Shown here: one piece after another, positions 43,466 through 55,110 of the stretch
Position numbering within the stretch: position 1 is the stretch's first letter
Layout: every line of letters starts with the position of its first letter
From: Branchipolynoe longqiensis
Lineage: Eukaryota; Annelida; Polychaeta; Phyllodocida; Polynoidae
Reading direction: 5' to 3'
Assembly: GCA_030323885.1 (NCBI GenBank)
Contig: CM059186.1
Location: forward strand, 149,704,407 to 149,768,406
DNA length: 64,000 bases
Made by a program: the position numbers and the translations under genes
The notes under the pieces: model-generated
Told to the model about the DNA's origin: nothing
The model's input: only the letters and a program-made list of their open reading frames with translations
Databases searched by the model: none

Positions 43466-43610
43466 TTCTTTTGTTTGTTGATTAACGTCCAAGCAACATC
43501 TAAGTTCATCTCAGGACGGGTACCGACTTGTGACAGTGCACACTCATGGTGACTGTATAGTGTTGCCCCACCGGGAGACCAGGTCACCGGCACCATGACC
43601 TGATATCCCA
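43466..43610 (-). repeat. SINE-A 3' part, left of LINE insertion
   Basis: Minus-strand SINE-A tail and body (ATTAACGTCCAAGCAACATC... to CATGACCTGATATCCCA). Continues at 45366 beyond the LINE. Confidence 0.85.
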
Positions 43611-45365
43611 TCATCATCATCATGCTGTCGGTCGTGATGCGACAAAGACTGCTTTCATTACTTGACTGCCGTTCTCCATTTAGCTCTCTGCTGTGAGAGC
43701 GATGTCCATGAGTCGGTCTTAATGTCTCTCAGCTTCAGGTTTCTCTTGATGGTATCCTTGAACCGGAGACGAGGGCGCCCTCTCTTTCTGTAACCAGAAG
43801 ACAGTTGAGAATAGAGGATCTGCTTTGGTAGCCTGTCTGATGACATCCTCTTGAGGTGTCCAGTCCACCGGAGATTCTTTTTGATCAGAAAATCTTCCAT
43901 AGAGGGCAGCCCCCATCCGTTTGAGTATTTCCTTATTTGTCACTTTGTCCTTCCAGGTTAGCCTCATGATTGAATGCAGATGTCGCATTATCACCTGTCG
44001 TCTGTACACTGTCCAGGCCTCGGCGCCGTATAGTATGGTGGATAGCATGATTGCAGGGTAGATCTTGCCTTTGACCCACATGGACACATGGTGGTTGTTC
44101 CATAGTCTCTGGATTATTCGGCCGAAAGATGCGCTAGCCTTGGCCATCCTCCTCTGTATTTCAGCATCAATGCATCCATCACTTGATATAGTGCTTCCGA
44201 AGTAAGTGAATTCGAGAACAGAGTTCAGCTTGTTTCCGTCAACCATGATATCCTCCTCTCGGGTTCTTGTAGAGTTGGGTTGGTACAGCACCTCCGTCTT
44301 CTTGATGTTTATCTTCAGGCCAAACTTCTTTGATGCATTGGAGAAAGCATCCACTATTTTCTGGATCTCTTCAGCAGAGTGGGCAACCAGTGCACTGTTT
44401 TCTGCGAATAGCAGCTCTCTCACAAGTATCTGAGTAGTCTTGGTCTTCGCTCTGAAGTGTGCGACATTGAATAGGTCAGCGCTCTGTCTGGACTAGATGC
44501 CATCCCCCATGTCTCGGAAAGCCTCATCGAGCATTGCTGGTTGGAAGATGGAGAAGAGTGTGGGGGCCAGTACACAACCTTGCTTGACCCCATTGGTAAC
44601 CCTGAATGATTCCGAGACTTCCCCTCCAACACTAACGTTCATCATCATTCCTGTATGTAGTGCCTTGATCATAGTTGTGAACTTCTCTGGGCATCCATAC
44701 TTCCTCAGTAGCTGCCATAGCCCGGTCCTCCCGACTGTATCAAAAGCCTTAGTGAAATCGACAAATACCATGTACAGTGGTCGGTTCTGCTCAATGCACT
44801 TTTCTTGTAGCTGTCAGAGACAAAATATCATATCCACAGTGCTCCGGTTACCTCTGAAGACACACTGTGACTCCAGAACTACATCAGGTGTTATGTGAAT
44901 AGATAGTCTGTTGAGGAGGATCCTGGCGAAGATCTTGCCTGCTATGGAAAGAAGAGAGATTCCTCTATAGTTTCCACAGTCTGTTCGATCACCTTTCTTG
45001 TAGATGGTTACAATGCTGGCATCCTTCCATGCTCGGGGTACAAAACCCTCCTCCCAGGCATTGGTGATTAGTTGGTGCAGTCTGTCAAACAGATTGTCTC
45101 CTCTGTGCTTCCATACTTCAGCAGGAATTCCATCACCCCCAGGTGTTTTGCCATCTTTCAGGCTGGCGATTGCTCTAGCCATCTCATCCATGGTTGGAAT
45201 ATCATCAAGGCATGTTTTGGTAATGCGCTGCTGGATGTAGTCCAGAGCTTCATGATCTATGTCACCAGGGACGTTGAGTAGCTTCTGGAAGTGTTCACTC
45301 CATCTTGCCACAACTCTGTTGCTGTCAGAAAAGGTCTCCATTCCATCTGTCACAATATTCTGACC
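43611..45365 (-). pseudogene. RTE-like LINE, dead reverse transcriptase copy
   Basis: Reads on the minus strand as one ORF2 broken by two in-frame stops and a frameshift. In order: KTPGGDGIPAEVWK; SIVTIYKKGDRTDCGNYRGI and LLNRL (RT motif 1); ESQCVFRGNRSTVDMIF; a TGA at 44811-44813; FVDFTKAFDT with the first catalytic Asp kept (44750s); NGVKQGCVLAPTLFSIF; a TAG at 44490-44492; LLFAENSALVAHS (about 44400), where the expected FADD box has become FAEN, so both catalytic aspartates are lost; then a +1 frameshift in a G run near 43908. The C-terminus (WTGHLKRMSSDRLPKQ, KRGRPRLRFKDTIKRN, SQQRAKWRTAVK) continues at 43658-43900, and the element ends in (ATG)n at 43609-43622. The N-terminal endonuclease is absent (5' truncation near 45365). 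The family resembles RTE-type LINEs of marine invertebrates. Cannot be active. Confidence 0.9.
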
Positions 45366-45540
45366 GTACCGTGTGATAACCAGTCCTTATCCTATCCTAT
45401 TAATACCGAGTGCCAGGCTAGGTAGTGACAAGTATCCATTTTAAAAGTCATTGGATTGACTCAGCTGGGATTCAAACTCCTGACCTTCCACACGGGAATC
45501 CTGTGCTCTACCTATTCAGCCACCGTGTCCGGTGTATATC
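45366..45540 (-). repeat. SINE-A 5' part, right of LINE insertion
   Basis: 'ACCAGTCCTTATCCTATCC' through 'TTCAAACTCCTGACC..CTACCTATTCAGCCACCG': the SINE-A head in minus orientation, B-box degenerate. Together with 43466-43610 this forms one SINE split by the LINE, less about 25 bp at the junction. Confidence 0.85.
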
Positions 45541-46510
45541 TATTGAAGCGCTCTACCGATTTGGCCACCGCTTCTGGTCTATATATATCAGAGTATATAT
45601 ATATATATATTAGAGTATATATGTTTTCCTCTGTGATTGATACAGATCCAGCAAAGTGGTTGGTGATGTGGGAAGATGGTGGCGCCACACGTGCTATTTG
45701 GTAAGTGATGAGGAGAATGACGAGTACATTTATACTCACATATAGCGCTATATCATATATATGTGTATATATATGCGAGGGGATCTATTATTAAGACAGA
45801 AATGAGAACAACTCGACAAAAATATAAGACGTAAACAAGATATTTTTGTTAATGTAAATGGGTTAAGGAATTCATTGATTTTTATCTTCGGATTTTGTGT
45901 TGAATTTAATTATGTACATCTATATTGAACCGTATGGTTGTAGACAATTGGATTGGATTGAATGGATGATTGAGAAGGGTTGAGGCTAAAGGAGGCCTTA
46001 TGTAATACTAATTAATCACGTGGTAATGAATTGTGTATCCATGCATTCAGGCTGTCATCGAACACATCATCAACAGCTGAGTTTTTTTAATTAGTGTTTG
46101 TTGTTATAATATCAGATAGATGAACAGTCCTGATATGACCTTAGATGTTGCTAGGACGTAAAACAACAACAAACAAAACAGCATGTTGTGTTAATCACCA
46201 CGATGCCTCAATAGTGATGGACATCTAATTTAGCGATGTCAACTGACCCCCCCCCCCCTCCCAATAAAAAGATGTTTATTGCTTAATGGCAAGGCAATAT
46301 TTTAACATATTAATTAGTTTGTTCTTCAAAAGTCTCACCAATTATTCTAGAAATGTTGTTTCCCGACTACTGTCCTGGAATTGATTTGCAGCGACTTGGT
46401 TGGATTGGTTATTTGTTTGCTATGACGATACAATATCATTGTAGGGGATTTCTAATTCATTGCTAAAGGGAAGTAATGAAAGATGAAGGATCTATTAGGA
46501 GGTATTTGCT
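45540..46510. other. No gene; (TA)n and a SINE-A tail
   Basis: TA-rich microsatellites at 45575-45620 and 45750-45775; a SINE-A tail at about 46120-46175 (CCTGATATGACCTTAGATG). C-run at 46246-46258. No coding sequence supported. Confidence 0.5.
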
Positions 46511-46514
46511 TACT

Positions 46515-46625
46515 GAGAATTAATGATTCCAAATTTGAGCAATCCTGACCTGAACAACGGCCAGCAAACCAATGTTTTGCTGCTGACAAAAGAACCTTTT
46601 CAGCAGAATATATATATTTACTCCC
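46515..46625 (+). repeat. Dispersed repeat, copy 1
   Basis: 'CCTGACCTGAACAACGGCCAGCAAACC', 'CTGACAAAAGAACCTTTTCAGCAGAATATA' match 47480-47570 in order and spacing. Two copies only in the window; family unknown. Confidence 0.65.
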
Positions 46626-47475
46626 CCCTTCCAAAAGAGATTTATGGATGTATACATGTTTGTCTGAGTATATCGCAAGCTGTCCTACCCAGTCCCTTTA
46701 AATTCTTACACCTACTTCATTCATTTATTCTTGAAAATTAGTCTTTCGTAGCCCTTATTAATTAGTGCAAAATGCAGTGGCACTTTGTAATATGTATCTA
46801 AATAAATCGATTTAAAATATAACGGCTACCTACCAGAACTAGGGCAGCGTCCTCTTACCTAGAATTTAAAAACTCACTAAGAATACATCGGATTGGGCAG
46901 GCCCTTATGCAGTTGCAGTAAAGTATGTTCCATGGCGTCACCATACTGTAAGTGGCAGACCACCAAACCCTCAGCCTCGGTTTCTCCCCCCCCCCCCACT
47001 TTTTTAATTTGTTGCTGTTCCTCTGTTATCTCCAGTCAACCATATACGATGACAGAGACAGTCCAGGTAAAAATGTAAAATGTAAGACCTAAATGCACTG
47101 GGATTAGTCCCACTGCTTCACTGGTCACAGATGGTCCAGTGTATTATTAACAACCCCACCCCATAAACTCACATAACTAGCTACATTAGAGTTACCCTAG
47201 AATTTTCCTAACAAACCAACATTTATATACCACTTGCCTAACTGCAACTGAACATTAAAACTTACTACAAGTTTACCAACTGAATACAGAAGATGACTTC
47301 TGCTTATATTCTAAATACTATGTAAATACTCACATTGATCTGACTAATATTGATCTGGTTATATGACACTACTGTACCATATTGTTATGGAACTTTTGGG
47401 TTTCAGAATTTCATTGTGTTACATGGTGCAAATTGTCTATTCAACAGGTATTGTACACCTTATTCTATATACCTT
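46625..47475. other. No gene seen
   Basis: C-run at 46987-46998; otherwise unremarkable AT-rich sequence. Confidence 0.3.
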
Positions 47476-47479
47476 TTGT

Positions 47480-47575
47480 GTAAATAACCCTGAATTGAAA
47501 AATGGCTGGAAGACCAGTGCTTCGGCACTGACAAAAGATTTATTCAGCAGAATAAACATATTTACCACAAAAAAC
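47480..47575 (+). repeat. Dispersed repeat, copy 2
   Basis: 'CCTGAATTGAAAAATGGCTGG' then 'CTGACAAAAGATTTATTCAGCAGAATAAACATATTTAC', homologous to 46515-46625. Confidence 0.65.
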
Positions 47576-47712
47576 ACAAAGAAAAACGGCTTCATATGCG
47601 TCAAGCGGCGGCGAACTGCAGAGTATCAATAAATGGAATGTTGCACTGCTGAATTACTATATTGTGATAGAACCTTTCTATTATATAGATATATGAATGA
47701 GCCACCACTATG

Positions 47713-47800
47713 TTGTTGGCTGGTTGTTGAAGTTTTATGTCCTGCCAACATCTGAGGTCATATCAGGACGGGTACCGACTTGTGACAGTGCGCACTCAGC
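47713..47800 (-). repeat. SINE-A tail fragment
   Basis: 'GGTTGTTGAAGTTTTATGTCCTGCCAACATC..GGACGGGTACCGACTTGTGACAGTGCGCACTCA', a minus-strand 3' end of ~88 bp. Confidence 0.85.
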
Positions 47801-48195
47801 ACAGCCAGCAGCCCGGCTAAAGGGTGGTTGCGCAACAACTTCAGTATCTCGGAATACATATATTCACTGATTCATTAAGCTACAGTGGTGTCACCAAGCG
47901 GACAAACTATGTCACTGGTGTCTCTAAGTTCCATGACTTAAGAGTGAAATGTTAATTCTATGTGAAGAATAGTGATTTAATGAGTACCAGCTCAAACATC
48001 CTCTCCCACCATTTTGATGTTGCCTTGATTCAGGTTTAGCCAAAGTAAGAGGATATAGACGATGTTCGAGGGTAGCTACTTCCTGGTTTACATGCTCTAT
48101 AGGTCGAACATCATAGAGCATGCAAACTAAGAAAACGGTACATATCCTATATAGTGTATGCTCCATAGATGACTACCAGAATAAATCAAGGGTAT
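47800..48195. other. No gene seen
   Basis: No recognisable feature. Confidence 0.3.
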
Positions 48196-48199
48196 ATGT

Positions 48200-48370
48200 C
48201 TCAGAGAATGTTGTACTAAAACGTAACACCATGCTTAGAGCGGGCCTCAAACCCACACCTCTGCCATTCCGGGGTGAGCATCGTAACCAATATCCTATCA
48301 AGGCACCCTGATGCAATGAACCTAACTGCGCATGTGACATTTCACATGGGTGTTGAGTGCACCTCACTAC
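48200..48370 (-). repeat. SINE-C unit
   Basis: Minus-strand tRNA-like block: GGTTACGATGCTCACCCCGG, GGCAGAGGTGTGGGTTTGAG, GCCCGCTCTAAGCATGG; leader GAGGTGCACTCAACACCC. Confidence 0.8.
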
Positions 48371-49255
48371 ACCAAATTTTCAAATCGGTGAGGAAGTGGC
48401 GCAAACTGGCACAGACACGGAGCATACCCTGCTGGTGGTGGCGCCACTGGCGCTGGTAGGCAGGCAGCAAGGCGCAGGCGCATATATATTGTCCAAACCC
48501 ATACACATTTGAAATGACTTCTTCTCTGATACTTATATATATATAATACATTATATAGTTAATAATATTTGGCATGTGTGCACTAGTCAAGTTATTCACG
48601 GCTACTGGAACAGGCAGTGGTGAGGAAAAGGAGCGAGTGGTGGCGCCACTAGTACCCAGAGGGAGAGCTGAGGGAGGCTAATACATAGTCCAACCTGATT
48701 GGAGGAATAATAGATCTAGAATGAACCTTCCGATTATTAATAAATAATTAATAATATTTTACATTACATATATATATATATATAATGTTTTTATATGAAG
48801 CCATCAGTCTTCAGGACTTCTCCGTTCCGCATCAGTGATTTTGAGCCGTCACTCAAAATCATGGCATCAAAGCTTACCCAATAGCACAGGTTACACACGG
48901 GATGTTCCCGCTACAAAACCTATCCGTCAGTATAACTGCCTCTTACACCAGACAACTTGACTCCCAGGCCGGCACTCAGCAGCCTCATTATGGTCATTAT
49001 GTTCCACGCCGTTCACGTGACGTGGACGAGACCACAGCACCACTGTTTACTCGCTTTCTTATTCACTTACTTTGCATTACTTACATAGCCAGCCCCCTGT
49101 GCGTTCAGGCTGTTACCCCCCCCCCCCACACACACACACACTCACACACTCACCCTCACTCAACATAATACATCCATGCGGTGACTGACTATCATTGGGT
49201 TGCCCAAGATCCTTTCATGCGCATGCTCCGATTTTATCAGTTAATGCTTGTGTCA
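48370..49255. other. No gene seen; TA repeats
   Basis: GTGGCGCCACT palindromes recur (48438, 48641). (TA)n at 48535-48545 and 48768-48784; C-run and CA repeat at 49118-49145. No coding sequence supported. Confidence 0.4.
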
Positions 49256-49257
49256 TA

Positions 49258-49780
49258 TAAGGTGTTTCAACAAATGGGATCATTACGCCTAGAATGGATT
49301 CGAACCCTTATTTATGCGAGCCTATGGTGAGCGTCCTGACCACTATCCTTCCTCATGCAATCCACCTATTCACACCTTACCTGTCTAGGTAGGGTTTCAC
49401 CTGGTAGGTGGGTGCCATTCATTAGGCTTGTTACCCTGGTGTTATACATACGAATGCAAATATCCAGGTAGCGCATTTACAGTGCATACACATGGAAGGT
49501 TCAATGCCATACAGCACTCACCATATACAGAATCCTGGATCCTGGTCATGGCACCAATGTCATGGGAGGTGTTTCAAACAAAGGGAGCATCTTGTCTACA
49601 ACAGGACTCGAACCCACATTTCTGTAATTTGAGGGCGGGCGTACTACCCATCATGTTAATCTAGACGCCCCAATGCAATCCACCTATCAATTATCATCTG
49701 TGAATGCCACATTTCACCTGAGGAGGTGAGTGCAATTCACTGCACATACTTACTTGAATAAAAGACACTTTCAGTTACAG
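49258..49780 (-). repeat. Two SINE-C units in tandem
   Basis: tRNA-like blocks at about 49290-49380 and 49595-49690, same orientation, with the linker 'ATATCCAGGTAGCGCATTTACAGTGCATACACATGGAAGG' between them. The second ends with GAGGTGAGTGCAATTCACTGC. Confidence 0.78.
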
Positions 49781-50520
49781 GTCCTGACAGTGGAACTCAC
49801 CTATAGAAGTATAAGAAAAGAAAAGAACAATATAAGTCAATGAAGTAGCGTGACTTGCGTGATAACAAGAACATTTGCTATTTCTCCAAATACCATAGAT
49901 TAATATTTAATATCTTAAAGCGAGTTTGTAATCAGCAATAGTAAGAACATTCGTAAAGTGGTGGCGCGTGTAGTATATAAATGACGGAACAGACAAAAGA
50001 CGAAATAGAAATAGCAAAATAGATCAGTAGTTTTATTATTTATATTAAAATAATACATTATGTAGTACTTGATTAATTTCTGTATAAATACAATCAAGTG
50101 CTGGTCTATTCATTTACAGGATTGTGGAACCTTAATTATGCACGCCCGACTTTAATGCGAATTCTGATATAATGAAATGGTTCATTGGACCCAGAATCTT
50201 TAATTCATAGGTAATAAAGGCACGACCACATCTTTTTGCCCGATGATATTTTATGGATGCCATTGATAACATTATAGCGAGGTTTCAGTGAATATGGATT
50301 AATATGGAACTTCTACCAGACATTACAAGAATGCAATGTTATTTTTAATCCTACTTACTACGAATGTAACTAGTGGTTTAGTATCACCATTAAAGAATTA
50401 ATGCAGGAATTATATTGGATATGAATCAGTCTGCATTGAATGCCTCAGTATGGAACAAGGTAATCGATGTAAATCACTAGTGTCTGTACGAGTGCGATAC
50501 AAAAAAATGTAGAGCTTGTT
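49780..50520. other. No gene seen; AT-rich
   Basis: No recognisable feature on either strand. Confidence 0.35.
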
Positions 50521-50524
50521 TTAT

Positions 50525-50638
50525 TTAATGTCGACTCTAGAACACATTGATTTTCGTATCATCGCTTATTGGAAGTGAAAGATAGGGTCATTCTGACATA
50601 TTTGTTTGGAGGAAACCCGCTGCTGCCACAAAGGCTAC
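50525..50638 (-). repeat. SINE-B 3' fragment
   Basis: 'ACTCTAGAACACATTGATTTTCGTATCATCG', 'GGAGGAAACCCGCTGCTGCCACAAAGGCTA': the 3' third of SINE-B. Cut at 50638, where the 24-bp minisatellite begins. Confidence 0.8.
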
Positions 50639-50639
50639 A

Positions 50640-51418
50640 AGTGTGACAGACACACATGTGAAGATGTACTGTACGCATAGTACACATAGTGGCCAGTGTA
50701 CTGAGCACCTAAGGACCAGAAGGTACAGCTGAATGCACTCATGTACTGTGCACAAACCTACCACTCTTACCAACCATATACCAGTGCGGTATGCACATGC
50801 ATTTACAAGTGCACTGTTCATGCATGTGCACTGTACCCACAAGGACCAGTGTACTGTACCCAAAAGGACCAGTGTACTGTACACACAGGATCTGTATATT
50901 ATACCCACCAGGACCAGTGTACTATACACACAATGGACCAGTGTAATGTACTCACATATGACTAGTGCACTGAGAACACAAAGGACCAGTGTACAGTACA
51001 CACACAGAATATGTATACTATACCCACCATGATCAGTGTATTATGCACACACTGGGCCAGTGTGCTGTACACACACAGGGCTAGTCTACTATGCACAAAC
51101 TGGACCAGTGTACTGTAAGCACATATGACTAGTGTACTGTACACACACAGGGCCAGTGTACAGTACACACACCGGATTAGTGTACTGCACACACATGACC
51201 AGTGCACAGTACACATACAGGATATGTGTACCGTACCCACCAGGACCAGTGTACTATGCACACATAAGACTAGTGCACTGTACACACACAGGACCAGTGT
51301 ACTGTACACACACAGGATATGTGTACTGTACCCACCATGATCAGTTTACTATGCACACACTGGACCATTGTCCTGTACGCACATATGACTAGTGTACTGT
51401 ACACAGGATCAGTGTACA
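50640..51418. repeat. 24-bp minisatellite (left block)
   Basis: Units like AGTGTACTGTACACACACAGGGCC; measured spacing 24 bp at 51130-51180. Interrupted by element E3 and resumed at 52238. Frames with about an eight-residue period on both strands are by-products. Confidence 0.88.
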
Positions 51419-51425
51419 GTGCTAC

Positions 51426-52230
51426 CAGAGAGCGTGTATATAAACAGATGAGAGAGACAACTCCCGCGAAAATCGGTAACACAGGCTACAGTGGCGTTCC
51501 TGGCGGTTAGTGTTGAACAAGCTTTGAGTTTGCCATACGTGTAGTGCAAAACATTTGTTTTTATTCAAAATTAATAGAAATGCAGAAGCCTAACCTTATC
51601 GATTTAATATAATCCTTTTGGTAAACATGTTTTCTATATGTGTACTAAGCGGCTTGTTTCTATTTGGTGTAGTTTTAGAGATATTTCACTTTTTCTGGAG
51701 GAAGATTGCACACGACCATTGACAATGCCTTGAGTTTGCCGTACGCGTAGTGAAAAACGTCAGTTTTATTCCAAATTAATAGAAATCCAGAACCCTAACC
51801 ATATCAATTTAATATAATCTTGTTGGTAAACATGTTTTCTATGTGTATTCCAATCAGTTTGTTTCTAGGTGGTGTAGTTTTAGAGATATTTCACTTTTTC
51901 TGTAGGAAGATTGCACACGACCATTGACAATGCCTTGAGTTTGCCGTACGCGTAGTGAAAAACGTCAGTTTTATTCCAAATTAATAGAAATCCAGAACCC
52001 TAACCATATCAATTTAATATAATCTTGTTGATAAACATGTTTTCTATGTGTATTCCAATCAGTTTGTTTCTAGGTGGTGTAGTTTTAGAGATATTTCACT
52101 TTTTCTGGATGAAGTTTGCCCATATGCTTAAGCTGTTCAACAACCACCACTTGGAGCGCCACAGTCGGCAGATGTTACATGCTCTAGTATGGGAGTTGTC
52201 CCTCTCATCTGTTTATATACACGCTCTCTG
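51426..52230. mobile_element. TIR element E3 (805 bp) with 205-bp core repeats
   Basis: Flanked by GTGCTAC on both sides (51419-51425 and 52231-52237). TIRs start CAGAGAGCGTGTATATAAAC (left) and are mirrored by GTTTATATACACGCTCTCTG (right); arms stay similar, with gaps, for ~105 bp. The core has three direct units starting at 51524, 51730 and 51935 (206 and 205 bp). The unit is the one found, inverted, in E1 and E2. CAG-initiated TIRs and a 7-8 bp duplication fit hAT elements. No transposase frame. Confidence 0.88.
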
Positions 52231-52237
52231 GTGCTAC

Positions 52238-52600
52238 TACACACATGGGACCAGTGTTATGTACACACATGTACCAGTGTACTGTATAGCACAGGGATCA
52301 GCGTACTGTACCCAGAACGACCAGTGCACTGAACACACACAGCGACCAATGTACTTACACACATAGGACCAGTGCACTTTACACACACAGTGTCAGTATA
52401 TTCTACACGCAGGGACCGGTGAACTGTACACATATATACCGGTGCAATGTACACATACAGGGACCAGTGAAGCCTACTGTACACACATGTACACATGTGC
52501 ATTGTACTCACAGAAGGGATAGTGTACTGTACATACATGTACCGCTGCAATGTACATACACAAGGACCAGTGTACTCTACAATATATGCCTGGGGCCCGA
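52238..52600. repeat. 24-bp minisatellite (right block)
   Basis: ACACACATGGGACCAGTGTT onward, more degenerate than the left block, with CAATGTACACATACAGGGACC variants. Confidence 0.85.
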
Positions 52601-52810
52601 AGCGCTGTACTCCGCAGGCATTATGCACGTATACATGTACATCCCGCTGGACGCTGACGTCACGCCGGCCGCTTAGCCCATAAAGTAAAATGGATTTTCC
52701 CGCCATTTATGTTGCATGGCAACCACAACTCATCGCACTTATGAAACACAATGTACGTGGGGGTGGGGGGGTGGGGGGTGTACACATTGATAGCCATCAC
52801 AGTGCCAGCC
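52600..52810. other. No gene seen
   Basis: GC-rich then a G/T-rich run (52755-52780). Confidence 0.3.
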
Positions 52811-53750
52811 TGGTCCCCAAACCGTAGTCTGGTACCCGTGCATTTCTTGCAGAGACTTAGCAATAACTTCCATATCTAAAGGCCCGCCCTTCTGCAGTCT
52901 GGTACCCGAGCCCATGTTGCAGAAAATGGCATAAGCATATTCAGCGCTATACAGAGCGACCCAACTAGCCACGGTGCGACCCAACCAGCCATGGTTGAAC
53001 TCGTTTCAGCCCATTTAAACTTGTTTCCGGTACAAAGGCTAGGGCACCAGGTTGGAAACTGAGCGATAATAGCAGAAAACTTCTATGCCTCTGCCTGAGC
53101 AAATGAATGCCAGGGGACCAGGCTAGATCTCCACAGAGCTAGCAGTCTAGTCAAATATTATTTGACTAGTTTATTGTTTAGACATTATCACATATTTATT
53201 TAGCTTTTACACAGATTAAAGTGCTTGAAGTATATTTTTAATTTATCTACATCAACTTCTCTTTAAATCACACAATATCAGGACTTAAAGAATGGGAAAC
53301 TATTCCTGCAAGGATATGCTCAATATGACCCAGTGGTCAGCCGTTTTTCTTCCTTTCGTCGCTGTGGACCCTTCTCGAAAATGGACAAGGTATCATCCAC
53401 CATCTTGAATGCTCTTTCATAGTCTGGTTCCCGCGCCCATCTTGTCGAGAATGGAATCGACATGAAATGTCATGTGAAGAAACCTCCATAGACTGGTTCC
53501 TGGGCCTTTCTTGCAAAGAATAGACTCTGCATCGACCGCCATCTTGAATTTCTCTCCATCGGCTGGTTATGGAACCTTACTGATATGAGACAGAATGGGT
53601 CCAGTACCGACGACCATCTTAGAACCCTCACCATAGACTGCTTCCCAGGCCTTTCTTAGAGGCCTCCCCATAGACTGGTTCCCTGGCCCTTCTTGCACTG
53701 AATGAGCTCTGTGTCGACCACCATTTTGGAAAGTTTTCTTGGACTGCACT
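52811..53750. repeat. Degenerate ~90-bp repeat (TAGTCTGGTACCC / CATAGACTGGTTCCC)
   Basis: The motif (A/T)AGTCTGGT(A/T)CCCG or ATAGACTGGTTCC recurs at about 52825, 52895, 53420, 53490, 53675, each followed by CTTCTTGCA(GA)GAATGG and often CGACCACCATCTTG. Spacing is irregular (70-100 bp). Confidence 0.65.
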
Positions 53751-54013
53751 GGTTGTTCAACAGTGAAACAAATGAAGCAATATATGTTGAATATTTACAT
53801 GAGTTTTTGTAAATAAGTCTATCACTAACCCGATTTGTTGTAAATAAATCCTTTCTGTAAATAAAGGTTCTTTCAGATTCACCTGTGTAAATATCATACT
53901 GGGTGAAAAGAACCAGTCTGCAAACCAGACATTTATAGACGGCAAAGATGCTGTTTTGGGGTGTGCGGAGGTTTTTAGAAATGCAGATGGTATCTTATGA
54001 CAGGGATTCATTA

Positions 54014-54469
54014 ATGGCCCTGTCACATTACAACGTTTCAGCCCAACGAGGATCGACGCGTGCTGACGTGTTGCAATTTTGGGTGAAACGTCAGTACATC
54101 TCCGGTACGTTACCGGTACGTTACCGGGGCGTTTCCGGCGCGTCGGTACATAGCAACGTGTGAATGCAGACGTCGGCGGCCGTCGGCGCGCATCGGTCCG
54201 CGGCGCGCATCGGTCCACGCCGTCAATGCGCCGACAGCGCGCCGACAGCGCGCCGACAGCACACTAACAACACGCTGGTAACCCGCTGGCGGGACGTTGA
54301 CACTTTCATCCGCCGCGCGTCGAACCTCGTTGGCTGCGCGCGAATACCATGCTACTAACCCGTCCAGTTTTCTCCCAAAACGCCGAAAAGTTGGACGTCT
54401 CTTGACGGGTTGCAAATATTTTGTGCATTGCCGGCACACCGGCAGAAACGTTGTAATGTGACAGGGGTA
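54014..54469. mobile_element. CpG-rich TIR element F2 (456 bp)
   Basis: TTA at 54011-54013 and 54470-54472. TIRs TGGCCCTGTCACATTACAAC (from 54015) and GTTGTAATGTGACAGG (to 54465). Dense CG dinucleotides, with CGCGCCGACAG repeated about four times around 54225-54265. The left end matches the right end of F4 inverted. The overlapping ~109-153-residue frames are not gene-like. Lacks the SINE tail of F1/F3. Confidence 0.85.
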
Positions 54470-54765
54470 TTACGTAGGCGGCCTGCTACTGTGAGGATAC
54501 ATAAATGATGTTTTCCGGTGTTTGGGGGGGGGGGGGTACAGGGGGGCAGGGGGTTCTGGCACAAGGATGCTTAAATATAGGAGGGAGGGAGTGCGGGTTC
54601 TGCGGCGAGCATGCATTAATGCAAATGGCGTACTTAATGAGTTAAAAAGAAATATCAGCGGGGCTCAGTGACAATGTATATTAACAGTGCTGGGCTTTGC
54701 TCCATGAATTATAATTACACTGTCACATTAATCAAATATAATATGAGTGCTTTCTCCTTCCATAC
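54470..54765. other. No gene; G-run
   Basis: G-run at 54525-54537; otherwise no feature. Confidence 0.35.
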
Positions 54766-54768
54766 ACC

Positions 54769-55110
54769 AGACGGGATGGCCGAATAAATTGAGCGTCCGT
54801 CTCCTGTTTTGGGAGATTAGGGGATCTGAACCCATGGGCTCGTGGGTTCGAACCCTGGTCGAGTCAAACCAATGACTTAAAAATTGATACTTGTCGTTTC
54901 CTAGCTAGGCATTTTAAGCATAGGCCAGGGACTGGTTGGCTTAGTGTCAGGATAATGTGACTGAGTGGGATATCAGGTCATGGTGCCAGCGGCCTTATTT
55001 CCCAGTGGGACAGCACTATAAAGTCGTTATGAGTGTGCACTGTCACAAGTCGGTATCCATCTTGATATGAGCTTAGATATTTCCAGGATGTAAAACCCCA
55101 ACAAAGCAGC
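54769..55110 (+). repeat. SINE-A with a long-variable-arm (tRNA-Ser/Leu-like) head
   Basis: Head GACGGGATGGCCGAATAAAT, TGAGCGTCCGTCTCCTGTTT, TGGGAGATTAGGGGATCTGA, ACCCATGGGCTCGTGGGTTC, GAACCCTGGTCGAGTC: a TCTCC..GGAGA anticodon-like stem, an extra arm and a perfect B-box GGTTCGAACCC. Same body and tail as other SINE-A copies. 58330-58567 has the same head type. Confidence 0.87.
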
